A DNA stretch of 64,000 nt from Lentibacter sp. XHP0401 (GCF_025751535.1 NZ_JAOWLC010000003.1:243914-307913); one strand, 5' to 3'; positions 45,339 through 54,489 are shown, counted from the first letter of the stretch. The notes: generated by a model not told the origin, from the letters alone. Numbers and translations are program-made.

Positions 45339-46543
45339 CAGCTTTCCTCCAGATGATCGAGCGCATCATGAACAAGCGAGGTGACGCGGTCGGTCACTTC
45401 GGCGCCTTCGGTCGCTATTTCCCAAGCGGCCATGGCCATTTGCGCGGCGCGATCAGGCGCGGAAAGCTGGGTGACGGCGGCGGCGAGGGTATCAACATCG
45501 CGGACGATACGCGCGCCCCCTGCGGCCGCAAAACGCGAGTAACTGTCAAGGTGCTTGCCGACATTGGGACCATAGAGGATAGCGGAGCCAAGATTGGCTG
45601 CAGCGTAGGGGTTGTGTCCGCCGTAACCGGAAACGAGCGAGGCGCCCATGAAACTGACGGGAGCAATGCGAAGCCAGAGACCCATTTCAAAGGGATCTTC
45701 TGCGAGCAGAATTTGCGCTGTTTCGTCAGAGAGCCCGTCCATATCGGGCCATGTGGTGTAACGGAACTGGTGTTGGTCAAGCGCGTTTTTGAAGATGTCA
45801 CGCTCGTCTTCATCATCGGGGACGAGAATGAGCAGAAGGCGGTGCGCAGCGCGGCTGGCTTTGAAATGTGCGGCCAGAATGATGTCGAGTTCCTCGGAGC
45901 GCACGCAGGCTGCGAGCCATGTGGTGCGCGAGTTGATTGCTTCGGAGAGATTGGCCAGATCGGTTTCGTTGCAGGGAAGGGAAGGCACGCCTTGTTGCAT
46001 TCGGCCGGATACGAAGATGTCCTCGGCTTCAATACCCATTTTACACAGCACAGCTTCGGCTTCGCTATCGCGTGCGAGAAAGGTTGAAAAAAGCCTGAGT
46101 GCGCGCCTCTGTGAGAGACCTTGCCCGCGCCACATATTGGTTTGAAAGCCCCCCGCATGTGCATCAAGCAGAAAGAGAGGGATGCCGCGTTTGTCTGCCT
46201 CGAACACCAGAGGCGGTATGATTGCGCCGCCCGCCCAGAGACAAAGGCGCGGGGCCCATTCGGCGAAAAATGAAGTGATGCCGTTGCCGTCCCGCGAGAT
46301 AACGCTCCAGCCGATTGTCGGATCAAGCCCATCGGGGCGCGTGATGCTGTTATCTGTTGTTATGAGGCAGGTTAGATCGGGGCGTTCGACAGATATGCTG
46401 CGGCGAAGTTGCAAGAAAGCATGAACATGTGCGCGCTGTGTGGCGTGAAACCACAAATCAACTCTGCGGACAGGCCCTTGCTGTTTGCCGGCCGTGGCAG
46501 ACAAGTTCTGACGCGACAATAGCCCTGAGAGCAGCGGCTTCAT
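45338..46543 (-). CDS. waaA: 3-deoxy-D-manno-octulosonic acid transferase
   Basis: Adds Kdo to lipid IVA (GT30). The 401-residue protein has the N-terminal glycosyltransferase region ending at MQQGVPSLPC, with DLWFHATQRAHVHAF at the acceptor side and LCLWAGGAIIPPLVFEADKRGIPLFLLDA. The C-terminal half contains MGASLVSGYGGHNPYAAANLGSAI, the donor-binding block. Some E. coli residues are replaced (for example the LWLPHA context), as is usual in Rhodobacteraceae. Operon with DUF4170 and lpxK. Confidence 0.92.
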   Translation of the reverse strand: MKPLLSGLLSRQNLSATAGKQQGPVRRVDLWFHATQRAHVHAFLQLRRSISVERPDLTCLITTDNSITRPDGLDPTIGWSVISRDGNGITSFFAEWAPRLCLWAGGAIIPPLVFEADKRGIPLFLLDAHAGGFQTNMWRGQGLSQRRALRLFSTFLARDSEAEAVLCKMGIEAEDIFVSGRMQQGVPSLPCNETDLANLSEAINSRTTWLAACVRSEELDIILAAHFKASRAAHRLLLILVPDDEDERDIFKNALDQHQFRYTTWPDMDGLSDETAQILLAEDPFEMGLWLRIAPVSFMGASLVSGYGGHNPYAAANLGSAILYGPNVGKHLDSYSRFAAAGGARIVRDVDTLAAAVTQLSAPDRAAQMAMAAWEIATEGAEVTDRVTSLVHDALDHLEES

Positions 46544-46549
46544 CGGGGT

Positions 46550-46792
46550 TTAGCCCAGTTCTTCCGTTGGAGACGTTTCGCTGCCTTCCTCGCGGAGCTT
46601 GTGCAGGTGCGCCACGAAATAGCGCATATGGGCATTATCAACCGTGCGCTGCGCTTCGGATTTCCATGCGTCAAAGGCGCTGGCATAATCAGGGAAGATT
46701 CCGACGATGTGGATATCCTCGACGTTTTTAAAGACATTTTTTGTCGGATCGACGAGCTCGCCGCCAAAGACGAGATGAAGGCGCTGTGCCAT
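46550..46792 (-). CDS. DUF4170 domain-containing protein
   Basis: An 80-residue protein starting MAQRLHLVFGGELVDP and containing VEDIHIVGIFPDYASAFDAWKSEAQRTVDNAHMRYF (positions about 22-57), the characteristic DUF4170 sequence. It sits seven bases upstream of waaA, a position where this family recurs in alphaproteobacteria, suggesting a link to lipid A/Kdo assembly (inference). The ATG at 46792 is used; the longer frame upstream would run through the promoter of the divergent amidotransferase. Confidence 0.87.
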   Translation of the reverse strand: MAQRLHLVFGGELVDPTKNVFKNVEDIHIVGIFPDYASAFDAWKSEAQRTVDNAHMRYFVAHLHKLREEGSETSPTEELG

Positions 46793-46888
46793 GTTAGGCC
46801 CCTTTGCGTGTTGAGCATGCACCAACCTAAGGGATTGCATTTTGGGGTCAAGGCGATGCAAGTGAGCCATAGCAAAAGGACATGGCCC

Positions 46889-47626
46889 ATGAAACCCTTT
46901 CTGATTTTGCAGCTGCGCCCCGAGGCGGAAGCCGCAGACAACGAATTTGCTGCAATCTGCGCGAAGGGCGGGCTTGCTATGGATGAGGTGCAACGCGTGC
47001 GGCTGGATTGTGAAAACCTGCCTGAAAACCTTGAATTGGCCGATTATGCGGGTGTGATTGTGGGCGGGGGGCCGGGCTGTGTGAGCGATGCGCCCGAGGA
47101 AAAAACCGAGGTGGAAGCCAAGATCGAGCGGGATGTGCTCTCGTTAATGCCCGAGATTACGGTGCGGGATTTTCCATTTATGGGGTGTTGTTACGGCATT
47201 GGCGTGTTGAGCCATCATCTGGCACGGAATGTGAGCAAGGCGCGCTTTGGCGAACCGGTGGGCACGGCGGATTGTCGACTGACCGAGGCAGGCCGCGCAG
47301 ACCCGCTTTGCCAAGGGTTACCAGAGCGGTTTGAGGCCTTTGTGGGCCATAAAGAGGCGGTGCAGAGCTTGCCCGAAGGCTGTGTGCATCTTGTTGAAGC
47401 GCCCAGTTGCCCATTCCAGATGATCCGCTACGGGCAAAATGTTTATGCGACGCAGTTTCATCCCGAGGCAGATGCGGCGGAGTTTGAAGCGCGAATCAAT
47501 ATCTACAAACACAAAGGGTATTTCGCACCAGAAGAGGCCGAAAGCCTGATTGCGATGTGCCATGCTGCTTGCGTGACGGAGCCTGAACATATCTTGAGAG
47601 CGTTTGTGGAGCGCTACAGGGCGTAA
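46889..47626 (+). CDS. Class I glutamine amidotransferase (GMP synthase-type)
   Basis: A 245-residue GATase1 domain. The nucleophile Cys is in FMGCCYGIGVL and the catalytic His-Glu pair in QFHPEADAAEFE, so it should be active. The pattern is like the COG0518 GMP-synthase amidotransferase domain but without a synthetase half. It is not the PuuD type (gamma-glutamyl-GABA hydrolase) despite the polyamine-like neighbours. The glutamine-derived ammonia acceptor is unknown. ATG at 46889 is preferred. Confidence 0.9.
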   Translation: MKPFLILQLRPEAEAADNEFAAICAKGGLAMDEVQRVRLDCENLPENLELADYAGVIVGGGPGCVSDAPEEKTEVEAKIERDVLSLMPEITVRDFPFMGCCYGIGVLSHHLARNVSKARFGEPVGTADCRLTEAGRADPLCQGLPERFEAFVGHKEAVQSLPEGCVHLVEAPSCPFQMIRYGQNVYATQFHPEADAAEFEARINIYKHKGYFAPEEAESLIAMCHAACVTEPEHILRAFVERYRA

Positions 47627-47657
47627 TCGCGCTGGACAGAATCGGGCGGCGTGCTAG

Positions 47658-47669
47658 ATTTGATCAAAT
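47658..47669. promoter_or_regulatory. ATTTGATCAAAT operator candidate upstream of aminotransferase 1
   Basis: A perfect 12-bp palindrome lies 27 bases before the ATG at 47696. Related sites occur at 54478-54489 and 55292-55303 around the gntR gene, pointing to a common regulator. Confidence 0.6.
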
Positions 47670-47695
47670 TCTTGCACAGCCCGATGGAGAGCGCG

Positions 47696-49048
47696 ATGAA
47701 AGACGACAACTTCCTCAAAGAGAACAATGCACGCCACATGTGGCATCCGATGGGCGCGCCTGGCGACAGCCTTGAGCACCCTCCGACGATCATCAAAAGC
47801 GCTGAGGGCTCCAAGATTACCGATCTGGACGGTGCGGAAGTTGTGGATGCTGTGGGCGGGCTTTGGTGCGTGAACCTCGGCTACTCAAACGATGTGGTGA
47901 AAGACGCGATTGCCAAGCAGCTTTATGAGCTGCCGTATTATTCGGCTTTTGCAGGCACAAGTAACCCGACTGCTATCGAGGCTTCTTACGCCGTGCGCGA
48001 GTTCTTCAAGGACGATGGCATCGGGCGAGTTTTCTTCACTTCGGGCGGCTCTGACTCTGTCGAAACCTGTTTGCGACTTGCGCGGCAGTATCACCGTATT
48101 AAGGGCGAGCCGACGCGAACAAAATTCCTCAGCCTCAAGAAAGGTTACCATGGCACCCATTTTGGCGGGGCAAGTGTGAACGGGAACAACCGCTTCCGTA
48201 TTGCTTATGAGCCGCTTTTGCCGGGCTGTTTCCACATGCCGAGCCCATATACCTATCGTAACCCGTTTAACGAAACCGACCCTGCTGTGCTGGCGCAACT
48301 CATCGCACAGGCGATGGAAGACGAGATCAACTTTCAAGGGGCGAACACGATTGCAGCGTTTATCATGGAGCCGATTCAAGGCGCGGGTGGTGTTATCGTT
48401 CCGCATGAAAGCCTGATGCCGCTCTTGCGCGAGATTTGCACACGACATGGTATTCTGATGATCTCTGACGAGGTGATCACAGGCTTCGGACGCACGGGCG
48501 ACTGGAGCGGCGCGCGGCATTGGGGCGTGAAGCCCGACATGATGAGCACAGCCAAGGGGATTACCTCGGGATACTTCCCTGTGGGCGCGGCTTTGATGAG
48601 CGAGGTTGTTGCCGATGTGTTTGAGAATGACACGCGGGGAGAGGCGGGAATTTACCATGGATATACCTATTCTGCGCATCCTGTCGGGGCTGCGGCTGTG
48701 ACGGCAACGCTGAGCGAAACGCTGCGGCTTGACACCAAGACCAACGCCGCCGCGCGCGGCGCGCAACTTTATGAAGGCGCGCTGAAGCTGGCCGAGAAAT
48801 ACGATATCATTGGTGATGTGCGCGGTGGGCACGGGCTGATGACGGGGATCGAGATTGTCTCGGACAAGACTGCGAAAACGCCGATGGATTTGGCTGTGAT
48901 GAAGCGTATCCACAAGGCGGCTTATGATGCGGGTGCAATGGTGCGCCTTGGCGGAAACAACGTGTTGATGTCACCGCCTCTGACGATTTCGGAAGCCGAG
49001 ATTGACACTGTGCTGAGCGCGCTTGATGCGGGCTTCGGCGCTGTCTGA
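47696..49048 (+). CDS. Class III omega-aminotransferase (aspartate aminotransferase family)
   Basis: A 450-residue PLP enzyme. It has DAVGGLWCVNLGYS near the start, FFTSGGSDSVETCLRLAR, YHGTHFGGASVNG, IAAFIMEPIQGAGGVIVP, ISDEVITGFGRTG, and the PLP Lys in STAKGITSGYFPVG. This fits omega-amino acid/polyamine:pyruvate aminotransferases; the exact amine is unresolved. ATG at 47696 is chosen because the palindromic operator lies upstream at 47658. It is a paralogue, not a recent duplicate, of the enzyme at 55359. Confidence 0.92.
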   Translation: MKDDNFLKENNARHMWHPMGAPGDSLEHPPTIIKSAEGSKITDLDGAEVVDAVGGLWCVNLGYSNDVVKDAIAKQLYELPYYSAFAGTSNPTAIEASYAVREFFKDDGIGRVFFTSGGSDSVETCLRLARQYHRIKGEPTRTKFLSLKKGYHGTHFGGASVNGNNRFRIAYEPLLPGCFHMPSPYTYRNPFNETDPAVLAQLIAQAMEDEINFQGANTIAAFIMEPIQGAGGVIVPHESLMPLLREICTRHGILMISDEVITGFGRTGDWSGARHWGVKPDMMSTAKGITSGYFPVGAALMSEVVADVFENDTRGEAGIYHGYTYSAHPVGAAAVTATLSETLRLDTKTNAAARGAQLYEGALKLAEKYDIIGDVRGGHGLMTGIEIVSDKTAKTPMDLAVMKRIHKAAYDAGAMVRLGGNNVLMSPPLTISEAEIDTVLSALDAGFGAV

Positions 49049-49131
49049 GGGGTTGCGCCGCGCCTTCGGCGCGTCGCTCAGCTGGGGGCTTTGCCCCCAG
49101 ACCCCCAGGATATTTACAGCAATAAGAAAGA
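49049..49131. repeat. Convergent-junction two-hairpin repeat, copy 5
   Basis: The left module has become GTTGCGCCGCGCCTTCGGCGCG; the right hairpin CTGGGGGCTTTGCCCCCAG is intact and followed by ACCCCCAGGATATTT and GCAATAAGAAAG. It lies between the convergent aminotransferase and FAD-oxidase genes. Confidence 0.8.
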
Positions 49132-50451
49132 CTAGAGGTCTTTGAGGGCTGCGCCTGCGTAGACGCCATACATGAGGGCGCGGCGGGCACGACCTAGGGG
49201 GAAGCGCTTGGGCGGCTTGGCCATGAGCTTGGGCGTATGAAGTTTGTTTGCACCCAGGATTTGGTCGGCCAACAGCGCACCAGTGTAGCTGCCCATAGCG
49301 ACACCGTTGCCGTGATAGGCAAAACCTGCATAGGCGCCGGACATTTCGGGAACGGGCCCCGCGAAAGGTGTGAGGCCTGCTGCGAGGCAGACCATGCCTG
49401 ACCAATAGAAAGGCGTTTCGACCTGTGACCAAGCGGGAAACATCGCCTCGAAATCGGCGCGTATCTGGCGGCGGTTGCGGGCTTCGGAGGCCTTTGTGGA
49501 CATGAGGCCACCACGCATTCCGAAGAGGAACCGGCGGTTGGGCATCAGGCGAAAATAATGCAGAAGTGTGCGGCTGTCATAGGCAGTTTGATCGGAGTTC
49601 CAGCCGTTGGCGAGCTCTGTTTCAGTGAGTTCGCGGGTGACGATAACAGAGGACTGCGCAGGCATGTAGCGCGCGGCCATCCATTCGGGGACATCCTCAG
49701 ACGAGTAGCCGTTGGTTGCGACAATGAGTTGTTCAGCCTCAAGTGTGCCCTGCGGCGTGGCGAGGCTGTATTTTTGTGCGCGGTTGATCTTGTTGACGGG
49801 GCTTTGGCCGAAGACTTGCACGCCGGCTGCCTCGGCTGCTTTGAGCAGGCCGGCGAGATATTTGCGCGGGTTGAGGCCGAAGCCGACCGGCGTTGTAATA
49901 GCGCTGTGAAACTGGCCTGACATGCCGAGTGCGGGAAGCTCTTCCCGGGTGTGAAGTGTGGGGGTAACACCGTAGTTTTCTTCGATGGCACGAGCGTCTT
50001 TCTCAAAGTTGACTCGGGCATTGTGTGCGAGTTGGGTTTCACCCTTGCTGTGGACATCAGCTTGGATGCTATGCTTTTCAAGCGTGTCGGCGACATGATT
50101 AATAGCCGAGGCTTCTGCGCGGCGGTAGGCGAGCCTTGCTGGCTTTCCGTGTTGGCGGTCGAGCATCGCATCGCTTGCCTTTGCGCCGCCAAGACAACAG
50201 AAACCGCCGTTGCGCCCGGAGGCGCCCCAGCCGGGGAAGCCGGCTTCAAGCACAGAAACCGAGACACCTGCTTCGGCCAATGCCAGCGCGGCGGAGAGAC
50301 CTGTAAAGCCAGCTCCGATGATGGCGACATCGGCTTTTTGCGCGCCTTTCAGGGCGGGCCGCGAAAGCGCCGCATCAGAGACAGTATCGGCCCAATAGCA
50401 CCCTGCGATGCGCGCATTGGAATAGGCGTGATCCGGGAAGATACGCCGCAT
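49132..50451 (-). CDS. FAD-dependent amine oxidase, gamma-glutamylputrescine oxidase-like
   Basis: A 439-residue DAO-family flavoenzyme. The dinucleotide motif IIGAGFTGLSAALALAEAG is followed by the GWGASGRNGGF flavin-loop and a central substrate domain; DQTAYDSRTLLHYFRLMPNRR and AYAGFAYHGNGVAMGSYTG complete the PuuB/OrdL-like pattern. PuuB oxidises gamma-glutamylputrescine; other OrdL-type enzymes use different amines. No PuuA-like ligase is in the window, so the substrate is uncertain. Its start overlaps the last permease stop (TGATG), so it is co-expressed with the importer. Confidence 0.87.
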   Translation of the reverse strand: MRRIFPDHAYSNARIAGCYWADTVSDAALSRPALKGAQKADVAIIGAGFTGLSAALALAEAGVSVSVLEAGFPGWGASGRNGGFCCLGGAKASDAMLDRQHGKPARLAYRRAEASAINHVADTLEKHSIQADVHSKGETQLAHNARVNFEKDARAIEENYGVTPTLHTREELPALGMSGQFHSAITTPVGFGLNPRKYLAGLLKAAEAAGVQVFGQSPVNKINRAQKYSLATPQGTLEAEQLIVATNGYSSEDVPEWMAARYMPAQSSVIVTRELTETELANGWNSDQTAYDSRTLLHYFRLMPNRRFLFGMRGGLMSTKASEARNRRQIRADFEAMFPAWSQVETPFYWSGMVCLAAGLTPFAGPVPEMSGAYAGFAYHGNGVAMGSYTGALLADQILGANKLHTPKLMAKPPKRFPLGRARRALMYGVYAGAALKDL

Positions 50452-51272
50452 CAGTCTGCTGTTTGTTCGGCTGCACGCTCTTCACGCTTCTGACGCACCA
50501 GCGCACGTTTTGACAGGAGCGAGGCGCTGATAACACCGACTGTTACGATGCTGATCATGATGGTGGAGAGCGCGTTGATTTCTGGCGAGACACCGAGCCG
50601 CACAGCCGAGAAAATCTTGATTGGCAGGGTGGTGGATGAGGGGCCGGCTGTGAATGAGGCGATCACCAGATCATCGAGCGACAGGGTGAAAGCCAGAAGC
50701 CAGCCCGAGATGACTGCGGGTGCGATGATCGGCAGAGTCACGAGGCGGAAGGCCTCGAACGGGGAACAGCCCAGATCAAGCGCGGCCTCTTCCAGAGAGC
50801 GGTCAAAGCTGACGAGGCGCGAAGACACAACGACGGAAACATAACACATCGAGAACGTGGTATGGGCCAGCACGATTGTAAGTACGCCACGGTCAAGGCC
50901 GATGCCGATGAACAGAAGAAGCAGCGAGAGGCCTGTAATGACTTCAGGCATGACGAGGGGCGCATAAATCATCCCCGAGAACAGAGTGCGCCCTCTGAAA
51001 CGCCCGCCGCGCACAAGCACGTAGGCGGCCATCGTTCCGAGCACTGAGGCTATTGTGGAACTGAGAACAGCAACTTTTACCGTGACCCATGCGGCATCAA
51101 GGAAAGCCTGGTTCTGGAACAGCTCGCCATACCATTTGGTCGAGAATCCGGCCCAGACCGTAACCAGCTTGGATTCGTTGAAGCTGTAGATGATCAGAAT
51201 GACCATCGGCAGGTAGAGGAAGAGAAAGCCGATGGTGAGGGACGTGGCGTTGAACCATGAGAAACGTCTCAT
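50451..51272 (-). CDS. Polyamine-type ABC transporter permease, PotI/PotC-like
   Basis: A 273-residue inner-membrane permease with six predicted helices (first: FLFLYLPMVILIIYSF). The cytoplasmic coupling loop is EEAALDLGCSPFEAFRLVTLPIIAPAVISG in the EAA consensus, with the conserved Gly. It pairs with the upstream permease through a four-base overlap and with the FAD oxidase through TGATG, all in the minus-strand potFGHI-like operon. The six-helix length is standard, unlike the permeases at 61006 and 62675. Confidence 0.92.
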   Translation of the reverse strand: MRRFSWFNATSLTIGFLFLYLPMVILIIYSFNESKLVTVWAGFSTKWYGELFQNQAFLDAAWVTVKVAVLSSTIASVLGTMAAYVLVRGGRFRGRTLFSGMIYAPLVMPEVITGLSLLLLFIGIGLDRGVLTIVLAHTTFSMCYVSVVVSSRLVSFDRSLEEAALDLGCSPFEAFRLVTLPIIAPAVISGWLLAFTLSLDDLVIASFTAGPSSTTLPIKIFSAVRLGVSPEINALSTIMISIVTVGVISASLLSKRALVRQKREERAAEQTAD

Positions 51273-52159
51273 CCTTCTGCCTCCCGCTGCTTCTGCTCGT
51301 TGCGCTGGAACAGCACGATCGGAATGATCAAAATGAGCAGGAGAATAACGGCCACAGCCGAGGCTACGGGCCAGTCGCGGTTGGAGAAGAACTCTTCAAA
51401 CAGCACCTTGCCGATCATTAGGGTCTGCGATCCGCCGAGCAGTGAGGGGATGACGAACTCGCCCAGCGCGGGGATGAAAACCAGAAAGCAACCCGCGATG
51501 ATGCCTTGTTTGCTGAGCGGGATCGTGATCAGCCAGAATGCCGTGAGACGCGAGCAGCCGAGATCTTCAGCTGCTTCGAGCAAGGATATATCGAGCTTTT
51601 CAAGCGCAGCATAGATAGGCAGGATCATGAACGGCAGGTAGGTGTAGACGATGCCGATGTAGACCGCTGTATTTGTGTTCAGGATCAGCAGCGGCTCGGA
51701 GATGATCCCTGTCCAGAGCAGAAACTGGTTGAGGAAGCCCTCGTTGGAGAGAATGCCCATCCACGAGTAAACGCGGATGAGGAAGCTGGTCCAGAACGGC
51801 AGGATGATCAACATCATAAGTGTCGGGCGCCACTCGTCGGGGGCTTGCGCCATGCCGTAGGCAATGGGATAGCCGACGAGAAGCGAGAGCACTGTCGAGA
51901 TCGCTGCGATTTGCAGGCTGGAGAGATAGGCCTTCCAGTAGAGATCATCTGTGGTGAGAAACTTGAAGTTTTCGAAATCAAGACCGGCAAAGAAGTTGCG
52001 GATACCTTCCCAGCCTGACGAGAAATCAAGCGTAGGGGTGTAGGGCGGAATGGCCAGCGCGGTGTCGGACAGGCTGATCTTGAAGACGATTATGAACGGC
52101 ACAAGGAAGAGAACCAGGAGCCAGACATATGGAACGGCGATGAGGGTGAAGCGGCGCAT
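51269..52159 (-). CDS. Polyamine-type ABC transporter permease, PotH/PotB-like
   Basis: A 296-residue inner-membrane permease. The EAA loop reads LLEAAEDLGCSRLTAFWLITIPLSKQGI, and the first helix VPYVWLLVLFLVPFIIVFKISLSD is followed by an external loop of about 60 residues before helix 2. It forms the channel with the PotI-like subunit. The start is three bases from the ATPase stop. Substrate by context is a polyamine or similar amine. Confidence 0.92.
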   Translation of the reverse strand: MRRFTLIAVPYVWLLVLFLVPFIIVFKISLSDTALAIPPYTPTLDFSSGWEGIRNFFAGLDFENFKFLTTDDLYWKAYLSSLQIAAISTVLSLLVGYPIAYGMAQAPDEWRPTLMMLIILPFWTSFLIRVYSWMGILSNEGFLNQFLLWTGIISEPLLILNTNTAVYIGIVYTYLPFMILPIYAALEKLDISLLEAAEDLGCSRLTAFWLITIPLSKQGIIAGCFLVFIPALGEFVIPSLLGGSQTLMIGKVLFEEFFSNRDWPVASAVAVILLLILIIPIVLFQRNEQKQREAEG

Positions 52160-52162
52160 ACC

Positions 52163-53287
52163 CTAGCCCTCCAACACAATGGCGGCTGTGTCGGTCCAGG
52201 AAAGCCAGACGGTGTCTTCCCATGTGAAGCTGCGGCGCTCCAGCCGGGTGGTGTTGGCGGTTTGGGCCTTGATCATATGTCCACCCTCGATTTCGACATG
52301 ATATGTCGAGAGGTTGCCGAGATAGGCGATGTCGATGATTTTTCCCTTGATCGCATTGGTCACTTTCGCGGGCTTCTTCGCTGTGATTGAAACCTTTTCG
52401 GGACGGATGGCCAGTGCGCATTTGGCGCTTGCGCCGAGGTCATTCGATGTCTTGGCATGAAGCGGCGCTTTGCCCTCGGCATAGGCGATGTCATAGCCGT
52501 CATCCGCGCGAGTGGCGTGTCCATGCAGAATGTTCACATCACCGATAAAGTCGGCCACATAAATAGAGTTGGGTCGCTCGTAGATATCGGCAGGGGTTGC
52601 GACCTGGATGATCTCGCCTTCGTCCATGACGGCAACGCGGGAGGCGACTGTCATGGCCTCTTCCTGATCGTGGGTCACGATGACAAAGGTTGTGCCTGTT
52701 TTCTCCTGAATATCCATAAGCTCGAATTGCGTGTCCTGACGCAGCTTTTTGTCGAGTGCGCCGAGGGGCTCATCAAGCAGCAAAAGCTTGGGCGCTTTGG
52801 CGAGAGAGCGGGCAAGGGCGACGCGCTGTCGCTGGCCACCTGAAATCTGGTGAGGTTTTCGTTTGGCAAACTTGGTGAGGCGCGTGAGGCGGAGCATTTC
52901 TTCGACACGGGCCTCGATTTCGGGCTTGGGCTTGCCTTCGCGCTTGAGGCCGAATGCGATATTTTCAAACACGGAAAGGTGCGGAAACAGCGCGTAGGAT
53001 TGGAACATCATGTTCACTGCACGCTTGTTGGGTGGGACACCCTTCATGTCTTGGCCTGCAATGAGGATCTGGCCTTCTGTCGGGGTTTCAAAGCCGCCGA
53101 GCATTCGCATCATTGTGGTTTTGCCGCAGCCCGAGGGACCGAGCAGCGCAAAGAATTCTTTCGCGTATATATCCTGCGTCAGATTGTCGATTGCGACGAA
53201 ATCACCGAAGCGTTTTGTGACGTTCTTAAACTGAATCAGCGGTTTTTCGTCCGCGTCGAGCCATGGTGCGAAAACGGTCTGAGCCAT
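52163..53287 (-). CDS. Polyamine-type ABC transporter ATP-binding protein, PotG-like
   Basis: A 374-residue ATPase. Walker A is GPSGCGKTTMM, the Q-loop is FQSYALFPHLSVFEN, the signature ISGGQRQRVALARSLAK, Walker B LLLLDEPLGALDKKL and the H-loop VTHDQEEAM. The C-terminal ~110 residues form the TOBE domain (LAIRPEKVSITAK) used in regulation of polyamine and maltose-type importers. Located between potF and the permeases; a hairpin with a T-run precedes it at 53306-53334, which may reduce read-through from potF. Confidence 0.95.
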   Translation of the reverse strand: MAQTVFAPWLDADEKPLIQFKNVTKRFGDFVAIDNLTQDIYAKEFFALLGPSGCGKTTMMRMLGGFETPTEGQILIAGQDMKGVPPNKRAVNMMFQSYALFPHLSVFENIAFGLKREGKPKPEIEARVEEMLRLTRLTKFAKRKPHQISGGQRQRVALARSLAKAPKLLLLDEPLGALDKKLRQDTQFELMDIQEKTGTTFVIVTHDQEEAMTVASRVAVMDEGEIIQVATPADIYERPNSIYVADFIGDVNILHGHATRADDGYDIAYAEGKAPLHAKTSNDLGASAKCALAIRPEKVSITAKKPAKVTNAIKGKIIDIAYLGNLSTYHVEIEGGHMIKAQTANTTRLERRSFTWEDTVWLSWTDTAAIVLEG

Positions 53288-53305
53288 TCTTATCCCTCAA
53301 GGTTG

Positions 53306-53334
53306 AAAAAGCCCGCAAACCTGAGTTTGCGGGC
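53306..53334 (-). terminator. Terminator/attenuator-like hairpin between potF-like and potG-like genes
   Basis: GCCCGCAAAC and GTTTGCGGGC form a perfect 10-bp stem with a four-base loop; read on the minus strand it is followed by CTTTTTC. The genes continue beyond it without their own clear promoter, so partial termination (more binding protein than transporter) is likely. Confidence 0.75.
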
Positions 53335-53346
53335 CATTGTTCAGGC

Positions 53347-54432
53347 TTATGTGCCTGATTTGATTTTTGTCCAGAGGCGCGTGACGACACGCTGAACTTT
53401 GGATGGATAGGGCCGTGTCGTGAAGAGGTTGTCGAGTGTTGCGGCGTCTGGATAGATCGCTGTATCACCGATGACATCTTCTACAAGAAACTCTTGCGAG
53501 GCCAGGTTGCCGTTGGCGTAGTAAACATAGTTTGAAGCGGCGGCCATGTTCTGTGCATCCATGATGAAGTTCAGGAACACATGTGCTGCCTTGGGGTTTG
53601 GCGCATCAACAGGGATTGCCATTTGGTCAAACCACATTTGCGCGCCTTCTTTTGGGGCATGATAGGCGATTTCGACGCCGTTCTCTGCCTCGGCGGCACG
53701 GTCGCGTGCCTGAAGGATATCGCCTGACCAGCCGACAGCAACGCAGATATCACCGTTGGCAAGTGCGTTGATGTATTCCGAGCTGTGGAACTTTTGGATG
53801 TGGTCCCGCACAGGCATGTAAACGCCTTCGGCCTTGGCAAGCACTTCGGGGTCCTGGCTGTCGGGGTCTTCCCCGAGGAACTTGAGCGCCGCGGGAATCA
53901 TCTCGGCAGGAGCATCAAGGAAATGCACGCCACATTCGGCAAGTTTCTCCATATTGGCCGGGTCGAACACCAGCGACCAGCTGTCGATTGGTGCGTCTTC
54001 GCCCAAGAGCTCTTTCACTTTGCCGACATTCACACCGATGCCTGTTGTGCCCCACATATAGTTGATGGAGTAGGCATTTTCAGGGTCATACTGTTCTGTG
54101 CGCTTGCTGACCACGTCCCACATGTTGGCGTGATTTGGGAGCTGTTCAAGATCAAGCTTCTGGAAGGCACCAGCCGAAATCTGGCGTTGCAGGAACGTGC
54201 CTGAAGGCACAACAACATCATAGCCGGAGCCACCTGCGAGCATCTTGGTTTCGAGAACCTCGTTGGAATCAAAAACATCGTAGATAAGCTTGATGCCGGT
54301 GTCTTCTTCGAATTTGGCGAGCAGGTCTTCATCGATATAATCGGACCAGTTGTAGACCCGCACTTCCTCGGCCGAGGCCATGCCGGCGACGAGAGCGAGT
54401 GATGCGGCTGCTGTAAGCAGATTGGTTTTCAT
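53347..54432 (-). CDS. Periplasmic polyamine-binding protein, PotF/SpuD-like
   Basis: A 361-residue substrate-binding protein with signal peptide (MKTNLLTAAASLALVAGMASA). The mature start EEVRVYNWSDYIDEDLLAKFEEDTGIKL and the family landmarks YDVFDSNEVLETKMLAGGSGYDVVVP, YMWGTTGIGVNVGK and CVAVGWSGDILQARDRAAEA are PotF/SpuD-type. A conserved Trp-Ser-Asp after the N-terminal strand contacts the amine in PotF (family knowledge). ATG at 54432 is used; a potential operator (54478-54489) lies 46 bases upstream. Confidence 0.94.
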   Translation of the reverse strand: MKTNLLTAAASLALVAGMASAEEVRVYNWSDYIDEDLLAKFEEDTGIKLIYDVFDSNEVLETKMLAGGSGYDVVVPSGTFLQRQISAGAFQKLDLEQLPNHANMWDVVSKRTEQYDPENAYSINYMWGTTGIGVNVGKVKELLGEDAPIDSWSLVFDPANMEKLAECGVHFLDAPAEMIPAALKFLGEDPDSQDPEVLAKAEGVYMPVRDHIQKFHSSEYINALANGDICVAVGWSGDILQARDRAAEAENGVEIAYHAPKEGAQMWFDQMAIPVDAPNPKAAHVFLNFIMDAQNMAAASNYVYYANGNLASQEFLVEDVIGDTAIYPDAATLDNLFTTRPYPSKVQRVVTRLWTKIKSGT

Positions 54433-54477
54433 ATTTTGGTTTCTCCCTATTGAAGAGGTCATTCCCCTTGACGAAAT

Positions 54478-54489
54478 ATTTGATCAAGT
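54478..54489. promoter_or_regulatory. ATTTGATCAAGT operator candidate between potF-like and gntR
   Basis: Eleven of 12 bases match the perfect palindrome at 47658. It lies in the divergent spacer, 46 bases from the potF-like start and 80 from gntR, suitable to control both. Confidence 0.6.

Noticed and set aside
46889..47626. PuuD (gamma-glutamyl-GABA hydrolase) for the amidotransferase
   Set aside because: The nucleophile context GCCYGIGVL and overall pattern match GMP-synthase-type amidotransferases instead.
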